From Bacillus sp. 7884-1 (lineage in GTDB: Bacteria; Bacillota; Bacilli; Bacillales; Cytobacillaceae), in NCBI RefSeq assembly GCF_002272245.1, contig NZ_NPDD01000021.1, forward strand, positions 18,530 to 82,529: a DNA stretch of 64,000 nucleotides, read 5' to 3'. The notes under the pieces were generated by a model. The model was not told the DNA's origin. It was given only the letters and a program-made list of their open reading frames with translations, and made no database searches. Each line of letters begins with the position of its first letter. Position 1 is the first letter of the stretch. This document shows, in pieces, positions 1 to 9,427 of the stretch. Position numbers and translations under genes: made by a program.

Positions 1-327
1 CGGCATATTCTTTCCGACAAATGCTAGGAGATCTTCTTTTGTTTTAAAGTCAGTATGAATTTTTGCTCCATCAATCTTTGCTTGCCCTCCAGTGATATCA
101 CCAGAACTGTGACACGTGATGCAGCTCTTTTGAAATACCTCATTCCCTGCTAGAGATGTTGATGCTGGGTCCTCTGCAGTATCAGAGCCCTCGTTTCCGC
201 TTGAATCTGCACTGCCAGCTGTTTCTTCCGTTGCTGGTTCCTCATTTGTTGTCTTGTCATCATTACCACAAGCAGCCAATAGCGCTAGTAATAAAATAAA
301 AAATACAAAACCCAAAAACTTCTTCAA
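1..327 (-). CDS. cccB: Cytochrome c-551-like lipoprotein, 3' end cut by window edge
   Basis: Small membrane-anchored c-type cytochrome that would carry electrons on the outer face of the membrane. The reading frame begins at TTG 327-325, after a GAGGTG ribosome binding site. It starts with a basic stretch and hydrophobic core ending in a lipobox (LLALLAACG), so the mature protein should be a diacylglyceryl lipoprotein. A low-complexity Thr/Glu/Ser linker follows, then the haem motif CITCH at about residues 71-75. The visible 109 residues stop before the distal Met ligand, which lies beyond the left edge. Size and architecture match Bacillus CccB; other small lipoprotein cytochromes are possible. 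Confidence 0.85.
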   Translation of the reverse strand, partial: MKKFLGFVFFILLLALLAACGNDDKTTNEEPATEETAGSADSSGNEGSDTAEDPASTSLAGNEVFQKSCITCHSSGDITGGQAKIDGAKIHTDFKTKEDLLAFVGKNMP

Positions 328-478
328 GCTAACACCTCAATTCAATTTTTTATAGAATTACCCATAATAGTGGAGTCAAAAAGCCTATGTAGTGCAACAT
401 TCATATAATGGGCAAAACCTACCTTCATCATATTTTCAGAAATTCCCTTTTATAACTATGATATTGGAATATGGGATT

Positions 479-505
479 AAAAAAGAAGCTTGATTTCTCA
501 AGCCC
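479..505 (-). terminator. Intrinsic terminator of the acyl-CoA synthetase gene
   Basis: On the minus strand GCTTGA and TCAAGC pair around a short loop and are followed by a run of seven T, just downstream of the stop codon at 525. Confidence 0.7.
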
Positions 506-524
506 CCTTCTCCTTCGTAATTCT

Positions 525-2117
525 TTAATTAACAAACCGTTCACTTTTCCCCTTCGAATTCCAATAATCATTGCGGAGGTGAATCTTCTGGATTTTTCCT
601 GAAGCTGTTTTGGGCAGCTCCTTAACAATGGTTACTCCTGTTACTGCTTTAAAATGAGCTAATTTTTCCCTTGAGAACAGGATAATCTCCTCTTCACTAA
701 CAATCTCATTTTCTCTTAAAACCACGTATGCATGTGGTGTTTCTCCCCATTTCTCGTGTGGGATTGCGATAACCGCTGCCTCAAGAATTGCAGGATGCTC
801 ATATAGAGACCCCTCTACTTCAATGGATGATATGTTTTCCCCGCCGCTAATAATAATATCCTTTTTCCTATCGACAATATCGATATGACCATATTCATCA
901 ACTGTTCCCATATCACCAGTATGCAGCCATCCGTTTCTGATTGCCTCCATCGTAGCTTCTGGATTTTTCCAATAACCTAACATGACACCATGACCTCGTG
1001 TTACAACCTCACCAATCTGCGTTCCATCTTGGGTGACTTCATCTCCATTCTCATCGACAACTCTTACATCACTGCCAATCATTGGGACTCCTGCTTTCGC
1101 CTTAATTTTAGACTTCTCCTCTGACGGTAAGTGTGAAAGCTGGGTTCGAATAGTAGAAATTAAGCTCAACGGGCTAGACTCCGTCATTCCGTATACTTGG
1201 ATAAATTCCCAGCCTAGTTCCTTTTCCACACGGGTAATAAACGCTGGCGGTGGTGCAGAACCCGCAATGACAACGCGTACATCTTGTTCTATCGTTGGTC
1301 TAGTTTTCTCATAATATTGTAAAAGTGAATTTAATACCGTTGGCGCCATATGCAGTACAGACACTTTAAAGGATTCAATTGCCTTAAAAATGGCTTCAGG
1401 TGTGGCTCTTTTTAAACAAATATGGGTAGCACCATTGGCAGTATAATAAAAAGGTGAACCCCAGCCATTTACATGGAACATCGGAAGAACATGCAGATAA
1501 ACATCTTTATCACTAACACGCAAATGGTGCATCGTGCTCAGAGCATGCAAATAATTGTTTCGGTGCGTCAGCATGACGCCTTTTGGATTTCCGGTTGTAC
1601 CACTTGTATAAAGCAAGCTGCAAACATCATCTTCATCTAAATCAGCCCGCTTAATGGATGCACCGGAATATCCTGCTAACCAGCTATCGTAATCTACCTC
1701 TGAAGTTTCCTTATTTTTATACTGAACGATGATATGTTCAACTGTGGTTAGCTTATCCTTGATTGGGGTGATTAAATGATAGAGGTCCTGATCAACCAAA
1801 AGTATCTTTGACTTACTATGATTTAAGATAAATAAGTAATCTTCAGGAATCAGCCTTATATTTAATGGAACCATGATCGCACCAAGCTGAAATACCCCAT
1901 AAAATCCTTCCAGCATTTCAACCGTATTCGGTGCCAAATAGGCTACACGGTCCCCTTTTTCAACACCTAATTCTCTTAAACCACGTGAAAGCTGATTCAC
2001 TCTTGCATTCAATTCCTTGTACGTAAATACCCGTTCATCACAATATACCGCTGTCTTTTCTCCATATTGAGCGGCCGCTCGATCTAGGAAATGAGTTAGT
2101 ACTAATGGTACGTTCAT
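525..2117 (-). CDS. Long-chain/medium-chain acyl-CoA synthetase (AMP-forming)
   Basis: Activates a carboxylic acid, probably a fatty acid, to its CoA thioester through an acyl-adenylate. The ANL-superfamily motifs are all present: the phosphate loop YTSGTTGNPKG near residue 172, YGMTESS near 310, the hinge DRKKDIIISGGENISS near 435, and the C-terminal catalytic lysine in PKTASGKIQK near 515. At about 530 residues the length is normal. I chose ATG 2117 because GGGGTG lies six bases upstream; the in-frame GTG at 2126 overlaps that site. It is monocistronic with its own terminator. Substrate chain length cannot be read from the sequence. Confidence 0.9.
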   Translation of the reverse strand: MNVPLVLTHFLDRAAAQYGEKTAVYCDERVFTYKELNARVNQLSRGLRELGVEKGDRVAYLAPNTVEMLEGFYGVFQLGAIMVPLNIRLIPEDYLFILNHSKSKILLVDQDLYHLITPIKDKLTTVEHIIVQYKNKETSEVDYDSWLAGYSGASIKRADLDEDDVCSLLYTSGTTGNPKGVMLTHRNNYLHALSTMHHLRVSDKDVYLHVLPMFHVNGWGSPFYYTANGATHICLKRATPEAIFKAIESFKVSVLHMAPTVLNSLLQYYEKTRPTIEQDVRVVIAGSAPPPAFITRVEKELGWEFIQVYGMTESSPLSLISTIRTQLSHLPSEEKSKIKAKAGVPMIGSDVRVVDENGDEVTQDGTQIGEVVTRGHGVMLGYWKNPEATMEAIRNGWLHTGDMGTVDEYGHIDIVDRKKDIIISGGENISSIEVEGSLYEHPAILEAAVIAIPHEKWGETPHAYVVLRENEIVSEEEIILFSREKLAHFKAVTGVTIVKELPKTASGKIQKIHLRNDYWNSKGKSERFVN

Positions 2118-2295
2118 TCTCTTCACCCCAATTTAGTAATTTGAATTTTCCAACTAATACTATTCTATCATATTATATTTTGAAAAAAATGCCATAAATA
2201 GTAACTTTTTTAAAAATAATGTAGAGAGTTAATCGTACTATTTCCCTTTGAAGGCTAATAAATTAGAATATACGTTCGATGAGGAGGAGAGGCTC

Positions 2296-2700
2296 TTGGG
2301 TAAACAGAATGATTCCTTCATAACAGATGAAATGTTGGTTAAATATTATGAGCTTAGTAAAAAGAAAAAGGAAATCGAGTTGGAAATGAATGAACTAAAA
2401 GACACTTTTCATGATTACTTTAATAAACTAGTCGGTCCTAATAATAAAGCCGAAGTTACGATAAATGGCTATAAGCTGCAGCGGCAAATGAGGAAAATTG
2501 AAAAATATAATGAAGAAGTAACGGTAAAAAGGTTAGAGGAATTACAAATGACCGACCTCGTTCAAGTGGTAAAGAAACCGGATGATGCCAAAATTAAATC
2601 TGCACTTCAACTAGGGTTGTTAGATGAAAAGAATCTAGAGGGCTGTATTGTCACCTCCTATTCCCCTGCCATTTCAGTCAAAACATTAACTCCGAGATAA
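2296..2700 (+). CDS. Hypothetical protein, 134 aa, charged and helical
   Basis: No family recognised with certainty. The frame is open from TTG 2248, but the strong site GAGGAGGAGAGG at 2281-2292 points to TTG 2296 as the real start. The protein is rich in Lys and Glu. It has a helical N-terminal half (KKKKEIELEMNELKDTF) and a mixed C-terminal half containing EVTINGYKLQRQMRKIEKYN. There is no signal peptide or membrane segment, so it should be cytoplasmic. Hydrophilic periodicity suggests a short coiled coil, as in phage- or recombination-associated small proteins, but this is only an impression. A hairpin follows directly. Confidence 0.65.
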   Translation: MGKQNDSFITDEMLVKYYELSKKKKEIELEMNELKDTFHDYFNKLVGPNNKAEVTINGYKLQRQMRKIEKYNEEVTVKRLEELQMTDLVQVVKKPDDAKIKSALQLGLLDEKNLEGCIVTSYSPAISVKTLTPR

Positions 2701-2702
2701 TA

Positions 2703-2743
2703 AGAAAGGCCATTAGCCATTTACTATGGTTAATGGCCTTTCT
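2703..2743 (+). terminator. Long hairpin after the 134-aa hypothetical gene
   Basis: AGAAAGGCCATT and AATGGCCTTTCT form a nearly perfect long stem starting three bases after the stop codon. The following T-run is weak (TTTCTGATT). Confidence 0.7.
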
Positions 2744-2835
2744 GATTGGAAAAGTTGTTAAATATTGGAGGGATTTTTCCAATGATAGCGAACTAATAAT
2801 ATGTAAAAATAATATTTTAATAGGAGGAAAAAGAA

Positions 2836-3735
2836 ATGCCAAGTCTAGAAAGTATTGCGGTAAAACAATATTTAAAGGCTTATGCTGCATCTCAACCTGC
2901 AGGCTTTAATCTTGAAGCATCAAGAAAAGGATTGGAAATGTTAGCAAGCTTAACCCCTATTGCACCGGATGTAAAAGTAGAGAAAACCACAGTTGAAGGG
3001 ATTCCAGCAGAATGGGTGGCAGCTCCAAACGCTGTAGAAGATCGAGTTTTCCTTTATTTACACGGTGGTGCCTATATTCTTGGCAATTGTAACACTCATA
3101 GAGGCATTGCAGCTAAGCTTTCCCGCTCAACGTCTTCGAAGGTATTATTGCCTGAATACAGGCTTGCACCAGAAAATCCATTTCCAGCTGCCATTGAGGA
3201 TGCAGTTCAAGCCTATCACTGGTTAGTTTCCTCTGGGTATAAACCGGAACAAATCATTATTGGCGGTGACTCTGCTGGAGGCGGCCTTACTTTATCAACA
3301 TTACTATCATTAAAAGAATCTGGGGATGAACTTCCTGCTTTGACTGTGCTTATTTCTCCTTGGACCGATTTGGAAGGTACAGGAGAATCTATGGAAACAC
3401 GTGCTGATGCGGATCCATGGTTAAAATCAGAAGCTTCACGTGCAACTCCAGTCTTATATATTGGTGACTTAGATCGACGTACTCCCCTCGTTTCACCAAT
3501 TTACGCTAACTTAGAAGGCCTTCCTCCGATGTTGGTACACGTTGGAAATGATGAGATACTTTTAAGTGACTCTGTCCGCCTTGTGGATCGTGCTTGTGCG
3601 GCAGGTGTGGAAGTAAGCTTTAAAGTCTGGGAGGATATGTGGCATGTATTCCATACATTTGAAATACCAGAAGCAAATCAGGCTATTGATGAAATCGGTG
3701 AATTTGTAAACCAAAAATTTAAGGTTAATGTATAA
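2836..3735 (+). CDS. Alpha/beta hydrolase, hormone-sensitive-lipase type esterase
   Basis: Predicted carboxylesterase acting on short acyl esters in the cytoplasm. The HSL-family oxyanion motif LYLHGGAY is at residues 73-80. The nucleophile elbow GDSAGGG has Ser146, followed by the acid Asp239 (VGNDEILLSDS) and catalytic His270 in WEDMWHVFHTF. The length of 299 residues is typical of family IV esterases. No signal peptide is seen. The start ATG lies after AGGAGG with good spacing. It converges on the subtilase gene and shares a bidirectional terminator with it. Physiological substrate unknown. Confidence 0.88.
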   Translation: MPSLESIAVKQYLKAYAASQPAGFNLEASRKGLEMLASLTPIAPDVKVEKTTVEGIPAEWVAAPNAVEDRVFLYLHGGAYILGNCNTHRGIAAKLSRSTSSKVLLPEYRLAPENPFPAAIEDAVQAYHWLVSSGYKPEQIIIGGDSAGGGLTLSTLLSLKESGDELPALTVLISPWTDLEGTGESMETRADADPWLKSEASRATPVLYIGDLDRRTPLVSPIYANLEGLPPMLVHVGNDEILLSDSVRLVDRACAAGVEVSFKVWEDMWHVFHTFEIPEANQAIDEIGEFVNQKFKVNV

Positions 3736-3772
3736 AAAGGATTTTCCCAATAAATTTATATAAAAGAAGAAA

Positions 3773-3798
3773 AAGCCATCTATATTTTTAGATGGCTT
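3773..3798. terminator. Bidirectional terminator between esterase and subtilase
   Basis: AAGCCATCTA and TAGATGGCTT form a perfect 10-bp stem flanked by A-rich and T-rich sequence, between two convergent genes. Confidence 0.75.
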
Positions 3799-3809
3799 CC
3801 TCCCTAGTA

Positions 3810-5078
3810 TTATCTTACTCTTGCAAAACCAAATCCTGAAGCGTAGTCATCTCCTGTTGCAGCTCCGTATCCCCCCTTAATATCGTATAATTTAGCTCTT
3901 CTTTGTAACTCAGAACGAAGCTGTGCATTTGACCATGATAAATTAGATGACCAAATTTTTGCTGCTAGCCCTGATACGTGAGGAGTAGCCATTGAGGTCC
4001 CACTAATCGTATTGTAGTTTCCATCGTACCAAGTAGATTGAATGTCTTTACCAGGGGCTGAGATTTCTACATCTCTTTCGTGGATGACAAAATCACCATC
4101 AGTTGATGGGTTTCCACGAGATGAGAAATCCGCTACACGATAAGTTCCATTTTGTTGAACATTTTCTAAAGCTGCTACAGCTACTGCATTCTTTAATGCT
4201 CCTGGATATCCAATGGTATTAGCAGCATATCCATCGTTACCTGCAGCGGCAACCACAAGCGTTCCCTTGCTATATGCATAATCTACTGCACTAGCAATCA
4301 TCGTATCCTTACCTGCAGAACCTAATGACATAGATATAATAACCTTTGAGCCAGTTCTAACAGCTTCATCGGCAGCATGACGAATCGCTCCAGCAATATC
4401 ATCTGAGTATCCAGATCCACTGTCACTTAATACCTTATATGCCCAAAGCTTTGCTTGTGGTGCAACCCCGTAAAACCCTAAACCATCAGATGCTCCGTGT
4501 GCAAGTGCAGATCCTGCCACATGTGTACCGTGTCCGTTTCGATCCGTACACGTTCCATTTACAAGCGCTAACGAGGATTGGGTAAAGTCTTTACATTGTT
4601 CACCGCTTCCTACTAAATCATAATGATTAATATAAACGCCAGTATCTAAAACGGCAATTTTAATTCCCGCTCCACCTGATGTACTTGTAATATTTGGATC
4701 ATTGTAAATGGCTTGCATACCCCACGGTGTCCGGTCACTTGGAAGGGATGTAATTGCGGTTGTACCGATTGTATTTTTTGAAGCGCTTTCAATTCGATCC
4801 AATTGAACTTCTGGTACTTTTTCAATTGTTAGGTTCTTATTTTTTAATAATGCTTGATATTGCTTCGCATTCACCGTAGTTGAATAGCCTTCAGAACCGA
4901 AATCCCATCGTACTCCCGTACTTTCTTTTGCTTTTTCCTTATCAGAACTCGATCCTTTAATAATGACCCGGTAAGTTTCCTTTGAGTCTGTTACCTCACC
5001 ATACGCAGCTGAGGCAAACAGTGAAACTCCCATTGTAAGTGCTAGTAATGCAGAGGCAATCCTTTTTTTCTTTTTCAT
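3810..5078 (-). CDS. Secreted subtilisin-like serine protease (S8)
   Basis: Extracellular endopeptidase made as a pre-pro-enzyme. Residues 1-27 are a Sec signal peptide (KKKKR, hydrophobic core, ASAAYG). An I9-like inhibitor propeptide extends to about residue 115. The catalytic triad is Asp145 (AVLDTGV), His183 (NGHGTHVAGS) and Ser362 (GTSMATPHV), with the oxyanion Asn in AAAGND near 281. Two cysteines at about 162 and 177 could form a disulfide, as in some thermostable or sphaericase-like subtilases. The start is supported by GAGGGGAAATAAG. The gene is monocistronic and full length at 422 residues. Confidence 0.93.
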   Translation of the reverse strand: MKKKKRIASALLALTMGVSLFASAAYGEVTDSKETYRVIIKGSSSDKEKAKESTGVRWDFGSEGYSTTVNAKQYQALLKNKNLTIEKVPEVQLDRIESASKNTIGTTAITSLPSDRTPWGMQAIYNDPNITSTSGGAGIKIAVLDTGVYINHYDLVGSGEQCKDFTQSSLALVNGTCTDRNGHGTHVAGSALAHGASDGLGFYGVAPQAKLWAYKVLSDSGSGYSDDIAGAIRHAADEAVRTGSKVIISMSLGSAGKDTMIASAVDYAYSKGTLVVAAAGNDGYAANTIGYPGALKNAVAVAALENVQQNGTYRVADFSSRGNPSTDGDFVIHERDVEISAPGKDIQSTWYDGNYNTISGTSMATPHVSGLAAKIWSSNLSWSNAQLRSELQRRAKLYDIKGGYGAATGDDYASGFGFARVR

Positions 5079-5235
5079 CTTATTTCCCCTCTCAATTTTC
5101 TTATGTACAGCTTTTTTGCGGCTGTAATATTGAGTTTATTTAGAAATTTCAAATTAATCAATATATCATTCATCATAGGAAGTTGGGAAATAATTTGGGG
5201 TAATTACTAAAATTTTTAGTGCCTATAACGAATAA

Positions 5236-5260
5236 AGAGACCCCCATTTTTGAGGGTCCC
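5236..5260 (-). terminator. Terminator of the betaine transporter operon
   Basis: On the minus strand GACCC pairs with GGGTC around an A-rich loop and is followed by TCTCTTTATT, just after the binding-protein gene. Confidence 0.7.
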
Positions 5261-5276
5261 TTCCATTCTAAATCTT

Positions 5277-6161
5277 TTATTCTTTTAAATCTTCAATTGA
5301 ATCAATATCCATATAAGCAGGAACTACTAGTCCTAGTTTTGTACCTTTAAGGTTTTCTCCCAAATCCTCAAAATCACCTTCGTACTTGTCATAGTAATCT
5401 GCATGTGTCGATGGCAGCCATCCTGCCACATGAGCATCTAAGCTTCCATCTGCAACGCCAGTCCACATCGGTCCTGCTTCAACTTGAGTAAGTGTTACGT
5501 CATATCCTAAATCGGTTAACACCTTACCGATGACATTTGTACTGGCAATTTCACTATCCCAGGCAACGTAACCAAGCTTGATTTTTTCTCCGGAAGCTTT
5601 CTCTACTCCATCTGTCCATTCAGCCACTTTGTCAGCATTTTCCTCTACCCATTTAGCCGCTGCGGCTTCAGGATCTTCTCCATTAACGATATCATTCATA
5701 ACAACATTCATATCATCAGGTGTCCACGTAAACTGATCAAGAACTTGATAGGCACCTGGATGATCATCCTTTAAACCATTTCTTGCAATACTATGAATGT
5801 TTTCGTCTTCACCAAAGACCCCTTTTGGATCCTCTAAGTATTTTAAATCGAATGAAGCAAATTTCCAATGTGGTGTCCAGCCGGTGACAATAATAGGCTC
5901 TTCTTTTTCATATGCCTTTTTTAATGCTGCCGTCATAGCAGCACTAGATCCTTCGACTAGAGTCCAATCCTCTAAGGCATATTCCTCAACTACTTTAGCT
6001 GAAGCCTTCATTAGACCGGCACCTGGGTCAATTCCAATAATCTCATAATCTACCTTTTCTCCTACTGTTCCTGCCTCGTTACTTGTTTTATCTGAACCAC
6101 AAGCTGCAAGACCTACTGTTAATAAAGCTGCCGATAACGTTACCATCCATTTTTTCTTCAT
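5277..6161 (-). CDS. opuAC: Glycine betaine ABC transporter, substrate-binding lipoprotein
   Basis: Captures glycine betaine or proline betaine outside the membrane and delivers it to the permease for osmoprotection. The signal sequence ends in the lipobox VGLAACG, so the protein is lipid anchored. The body is an OpuAC-type cluster fold with aromatic-rich segments (GWTPHWKFASFDLKY, VAGWLPSTHADYY) that supply the Trp residues of the betaine cage. I chose ATG 6161 because GGGGGAAC precedes it and it follows the permease stop codon by one base. An in-frame start 36 bases upstream lies inside the permease gene. Last gene of a three-gene operon. Confidence 0.93.
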   Translation of the reverse strand: MKKKWMVTLSAALLTVGLAACGSDKTSNEAGTVGEKVDYEIIGIDPGAGLMKASAKVVEEYALEDWTLVEGSSAAMTAALKKAYEKEEPIIVTGWTPHWKFASFDLKYLEDPKGVFGEDENIHSIARNGLKDDHPGAYQVLDQFTWTPDDMNVVMNDIVNGEDPEAAAAKWVEENADKVAEWTDGVEKASGEKIKLGYVAWDSEIASTNVIGKVLTDLGYDVTLTQVEAGPMWTGVADGSLDAHVAGWLPSTHADYYDKYEGDFEDLGENLKGTKLGLVVPAYMDIDSIEDLKE

Positions 6162-6162
6162 A

Positions 6163-7014
6163 TTAAACAGTTCCCCCTTGTTTTTTACTTTTTCCAATAT
6201 TTTGAGTAATTCGGTCGAGAATTATCGCAATCACGACTATGGATAGCCCTGCTTCAAACCCTTTACCAATCTGAATTTGTGTGACGGCACGGTAAACATC
6301 TGCACCAAGACCTGGTGCACCGACCATGGAAGCGATAACCACCATTGATAAAGCGAGCATAATACTTTGGTTGATCCCCGCCATAATTGTTGGCATTGCC
6401 AGTGGCAATTGAACCTTTAGTAATCTTTGACTGGTTGTTGAACCAAATGCTTCTGTTGCTTCAATAATATCCGCCGGTACTTGTTGAATACCCAAGATAG
6501 TTAAACGAATCGTCGGCGGCATAGCAAAAATGACGGATGCCACTACTCCTGGAACCACACCGATATTAAAAAAGAAAATAGCAGGAATTAAGTAGACAAA
6601 AGCAGGCATGGTTTGCATAAAATCAAGAACTGGTACCACAACGTTTTTTACCATTTGTTTTTGTGAAGCCCATATACCCATAGGAATCCCTAATAAAATG
6701 GAGATAAATACAGCGGTTAACACAAGTGCAAGTGTCTCAAGCATTGGCTCCCAGTAACCAAGGTTATCTACTAAAAATAAACCAATCAGTGTAAATAGGC
6801 CAATGCCTTTATTCGACACCTTCCAAGCAATGAGCGTTAATAAAATGATAAATACATAGGATGGTATAAAACCAAATCCAGCCACCATTCCTTCTACTAC
6901 CGACTCTAAAATGATGGTGACCCCATCAAAACCTACCTCTAAATTTGTCGTCAGCCAATTAACAAAATCATCTACCCAAACAGCTATTGGGAGTTTTGGG
7001 AGCCATTGTTCCAT
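6163..7014 (-). CDS. opuAB: Glycine betaine ABC transporter, permease
   Basis: Membrane subunit of the betaine importer. About six or seven hydrophobic helices are visible in 283 residues. The binding-protein-dependent transport loop that contacts the ATPase ([19 protein letters not shown]) lies near residue 190, followed by [20 protein letters not shown], which is typical of OpuAB/ProW. The start ATG has a perfect AAGGAGGTG upstream. It overlaps the 3' end of the ATPase gene by 31 bases, implying translational coupling. Substrate assignment rests on homology to OpuA and the neighbouring binding protein. Confidence 0.93.
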   Translation of the reverse strand: MEQWLPKLPIAVWVDDFVNWLTTNLEVGFDGVTIILESVVEGMVAGFGFIPSYVFIILLTLIAWKVSNKGIGLFTLIGLFLVDNLGYWEPMLETLALVLTAVFISILLGIPMGIWASQKQMVKNVVVPVLDFMQTMPAFVYLIPAIFFFNIGVVPGVVASVIFAMPPTIRLTILGIQQVPADIIEATEAFGSTTSQRLLKVQLPLAMPTIMAGINQSIMLALSMVVIASMVGAPGLGADVYRAVTQIQIGKGFEAGLSIVVIAIILDRITQNIGKSKKQGGTV

Positions 7015-8270
7015 GTTATTTTCACCTCCTTGCCTGATTGACCTGCCGCTGCCTCAGACTTTGCGGTATGTATTTGGTTGATGTCCTGATTGTTCCCTGC
7101 CAGGGCGCCGATGACGGCTCCTCTAACCAGAATTCCTTTTAGTCTGTTGTTATCGTCTACGACCGCAACGGGTATGGAGGCTGTTGAGACCTTATCGAAT
7201 AAATCAGTAAGTAACGTATCCGGTGAAACTGTCGTTACCTCCTCTTTTAAAATATCCGTTAGACCTTGGCGGCTATCGATTGCTCGATTTGCCTCCGAGG
7301 CAGTCACTGCCCCAAGCAAGGTTTTCTTCTTATCAACGACATAAATACTCGAAATTCCTAGGTCTTTCATAATTTGAAGCGCAACCCTCGGACCTTTTTC
7401 AAGCGAAACCGTTTCCGCTCGTTTCATGACATGACCGGCAGTCAAGACTTTGGATAAGTCGACATCTTCTACGAATCTCTCAACATAGTCGTTGGAAGGG
7501 TTCATTAATATCTCTTCAGGCGTTCCAATTTGGACAATTACACCATCCTTCATCAAAGCAATGCGGTCGCCAATTCTTAGTGCTTCATCTAAATCATGCG
7601 TGATGAATACAATGGTTTTCTTCATTGTTGACTGAAGATCAAGAAGTTCATCCTGCATATCTTTTCGAATTAATGGATCTAATGCACTAAATGCCTCGTC
7701 CATTAATAAAATATCAGAGTCATTTGCTAAGGCTCTCGCTAATCCAACCCTTTGCTGCATACCGCCGCTTAATTGTTTAGGATATTGATGTTCATACCCT
7801 TCCAGCCCAACCAGTTTCAATGCATCCATTGCTTGTTTTGAGCGCGTTTCTTTCTGTATTCCCTGTACCTCCAAACCATACTCTACATTCTCAAGTATCG
7901 TTCGATGAGGAAGCAGAGCAAACTTTTGAAATACCATACTAATTTTCTTACGGCGAACCTCTCTTAATTGTTCTTTGTTCATTTTTACAATATCCTCACC
8001 ATCAATGTACACTTCCCCAATGGATGGATCAATGAGACGATTAAGCATCCGGACGAGCGTTGACTTACCACTTCCGGATAAACCCATAATGACAAAGATT
8101 TCGCCAGCTTCCACCTCAAAGCTAGCTTTACTAACCCCAACCGTTGCCCCGGTTTTTTTTAGAATAGCTGCTTTCGATTCGCCTTCATTTAAAAGTTGAA
8201 TGGCCTTTTTGGACTTTCCAAAAACTTTTGTGACATTTTGAACCCTAATTTTTATTGGATTACTAGTCAT
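6984..8270 (-). CDS. opuAA: Glycine betaine ABC transporter, ATPase with tandem CBS domains
   Basis: Energises betaine uptake. Visible ABC motifs are Walker [10 protein letters not shown] near residue 66, the signature [16 protein letters not shown] near 168, Walker [14 protein letters not shown] near 190, and the H-loop in [10 protein letters not shown]. The C-terminal 150 residues contain two CBS repeats, the module that senses ionic strength in OpuA homologues. The N-terminal extension ahead of the Walker A motif ([20 protein letters not shown]) is the OpuAA/ProV hallmark. It is the first gene of the operon, downstream of a sigma-A-like promoter and a perfect palindrome. Confidence 0.94.
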   Translation of the reverse strand: MTSNPIKIRVQNVTKVFGKSKKAIQLLNEGESKAAILKKTGATVGVSKASFEVEAGEIFVIMGLSGSGKSTLVRMLNRLIDPSIGEVYIDGEDIVKMNKEQLREVRRKKISMVFQKFALLPHRTILENVEYGLEVQGIQKETRSKQAMDALKLVGLEGYEHQYPKQLSGGMQQRVGLARALANDSDILLMDEAFSALDPLIRKDMQDELLDLQSTMKKTIVFITHDLDEALRIGDRIALMKDGVIVQIGTPEEILMNPSNDYVERFVEDVDLSKVLTAGHVMKRAETVSLEKGPRVALQIMKDLGISSIYVVDKKKTLLGAVTASEANRAIDSRQGLTDILKEEVTTVSPDTLLTDLFDKVSTASIPVAVVDDNNRLKGILVRGAVIGALAGNNQDINQIHTAKSEAAAGQSGKEVKITWNNGSQNSQ

Positions 8271-8327
8271 TTGTTCACCCCTATCTATCTATGTTGCTAG
8301 TAACACCACTTTCTGGTCTACCTGCCT

Positions 8328-8357
8328 ATTATAGTACCAATTTCATGTAACGGGCAA
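8328..8357 (-). promoter_or_regulatory. Sigma-A-like promoter of the opuA operon
   Basis: On the minus strand TTGCCC (8357-8352) is followed after 18 bases by TATAAT (8333-8328), about 60 bases before the ATPase start. Confidence 0.6.
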
Positions 8358-8387
8358 AGTTGGTAATTAGCCATATTCGGTCGTAAA

Positions 8388-8413
8388 GTGTGTACAGAAA
8401 AAACTGTACACAC
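8388..8413. promoter_or_regulatory. Perfect 10-bp palindrome, candidate GbsR operator
   Basis: GTGTGTACAG and CTGTACACAC are exact inverted repeats separated by six A residues. They lie in the divergent region between the opuA promoter and the GbsR-like gene. No T-run follows, so a terminator is unlikely; a dimeric repressor site fits better. Confidence 0.55.
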
Positions 8414-8539
8414 TGCACATACAATATCCTTAATATTCCTCTAAAATGCTTCCATTTCCTTCGAATGTGAGTTCTTTACTTTTTATCGAAACATGATAGT
8501 CTAATAAAAGGACACGTTTAAGATAGGTGTGATGACAGG

Positions 8540-9082
8540 ATGAACGGAGAAAAAGAGCTAGAACTCGCTCGTGAACGGGTAATTGATGCGATTTCTAAAA
8601 ATATGAATTTATATGGAGTTACGGAATCTATCGGCCGATTATATGGGGCCATGTACTTTCAGGAAGGTCCGTTAACACTTGATGAAATGAAGGAAGAGCT
8701 TGGAATGAGTAAGACGAGTATGAGTACCTCTGTCCGAAGCTTATTGGAGTTGAAAATGGTGGGAAAGGTTTGGAAAAAAGGGGTCAGGAAAGATCTCTAT
8801 CAGGCGGAGCCAGATTGGTATCAAACCTTCATCGATTTCTTTACCATAAAGTGGCGCGCAGGTATATCCCTTAATATAAGCGCTATGCAGAAATCTCTTA
8901 GTGAAATTCAAACCCTAGTAGATAATGACCGAGTGGACACTCATGTAAAAAACCAAGCAAACATGGATATTGAAAAACTAACTTCGGCAATAGAATATTA
9001 TGAATGGCTCAACCGATTAGTGGATAGTTTTGAATCCAAGGAGATTTTTGAATTTATTCCCAAAAAAACGGAGAAATCATAA
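8540..9082 (+). CDS. GbsR/MarR-family transcriptional regulator of betaine or choline uptake
   Basis: Winged-helix repressor related to GbsR and OpcR, which sense choline or betaine and control osmoprotectant genes in Bacillus. Residues 35-85 carry the winged helix, including LTLDEMKEELGMSKTSMSTS as the helix-turn-helix, followed by LELKMVGKVWKKGVRKDLY as the wing. The long C-terminal helices match the 180-residue family length. The gene diverges from opuA across 270 bases holding a perfect palindrome, so autoregulation and opuA control are likely. Whether it is the orthologue of GbsR or of OpcR cannot be decided by eye. Confidence 0.88.
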   Translation: MNGEKELELARERVIDAISKNMNLYGVTESIGRLYGAMYFQEGPLTLDEMKEELGMSKTSMSTSVRSLLELKMVGKVWKKGVRKDLYQAEPDWYQTFIDFFTIKWRAGISLNISAMQKSLSEIQTLVDNDRVDTHVKNQANMDIEKLTSAIEYYEWLNRLVDSFESKEIFEFIPKKTEKS

Positions 9083-9099
9083 GATTCCTCCGTTTTTTT
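9064..9099 (+). terminator. Terminator of the GbsR-like gene
   Basis: AAAAACGGAG and CTCCGTTTTT form a 10-bp stem overlapping the stop codon region, ending in a T-run. Confidence 0.8.
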
Positions 9100-9108
9100 G
9101 ACATCGTT

Positions 9109-9339
9109 TTAAGATGTGAAAGATTGAACTAAGATGGCTAAAACAAATACAGATAGAAAAATGCTTATATATCCACGGCTTTTTTTTCCTTTTTTAAGTT
9201 CGTCTAACCCGCCGACCAAAATAAAGGCACTTAATCCCAGCATCATAAAAGGCTGTGCCACGAAGTTTTTTGTCAGTAATCCAAATCCAGCTAATAATAA
9301 AACAACAAACCCTAATGTAATTCTTATCTTTTTTAACAA
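9109..9339 (-). CDS. DUF3953-like small membrane protein
   Basis: A 76-residue protein with three hydrophobic segments (about residues 6-22, 30-44, 57-72) separated by the basic loop DELKKGKKSRG. This size and pattern match the DUF3953 family of Bacillaceae membrane proteins of unknown function. The start is TTG 9339, preceded by AGGAGG with good spacing. It converges with the regulator gene and has no evident operon partner. Confidence 0.7.
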   Translation of the reverse strand: MLKKIRITLGFVVLLLAGFGLLTKNFVAQPFMMLGLSAFILVGGLDELKKGKKSRGYISIFLSVFVLAILVQSFTS

Positions 9340-9389
9340 GGTATATCCCTCCTGTTCTTATTGTACAATACTGTACTAGAAGCACAATA

Positions 9390-9416
9390 AGAAAAAGCTG
9401 CCATGTGACAGCTTTC
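9390..9416 (-). terminator. Terminator of the flavin reductase gene
   Basis: On the minus strand AAAGCTG and CAGCTTT form a stem followed by TTTTC, just downstream of the stop codon at 9428. Confidence 0.75.
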
Positions 9417-9427
9417 TGGAAAGTAAG

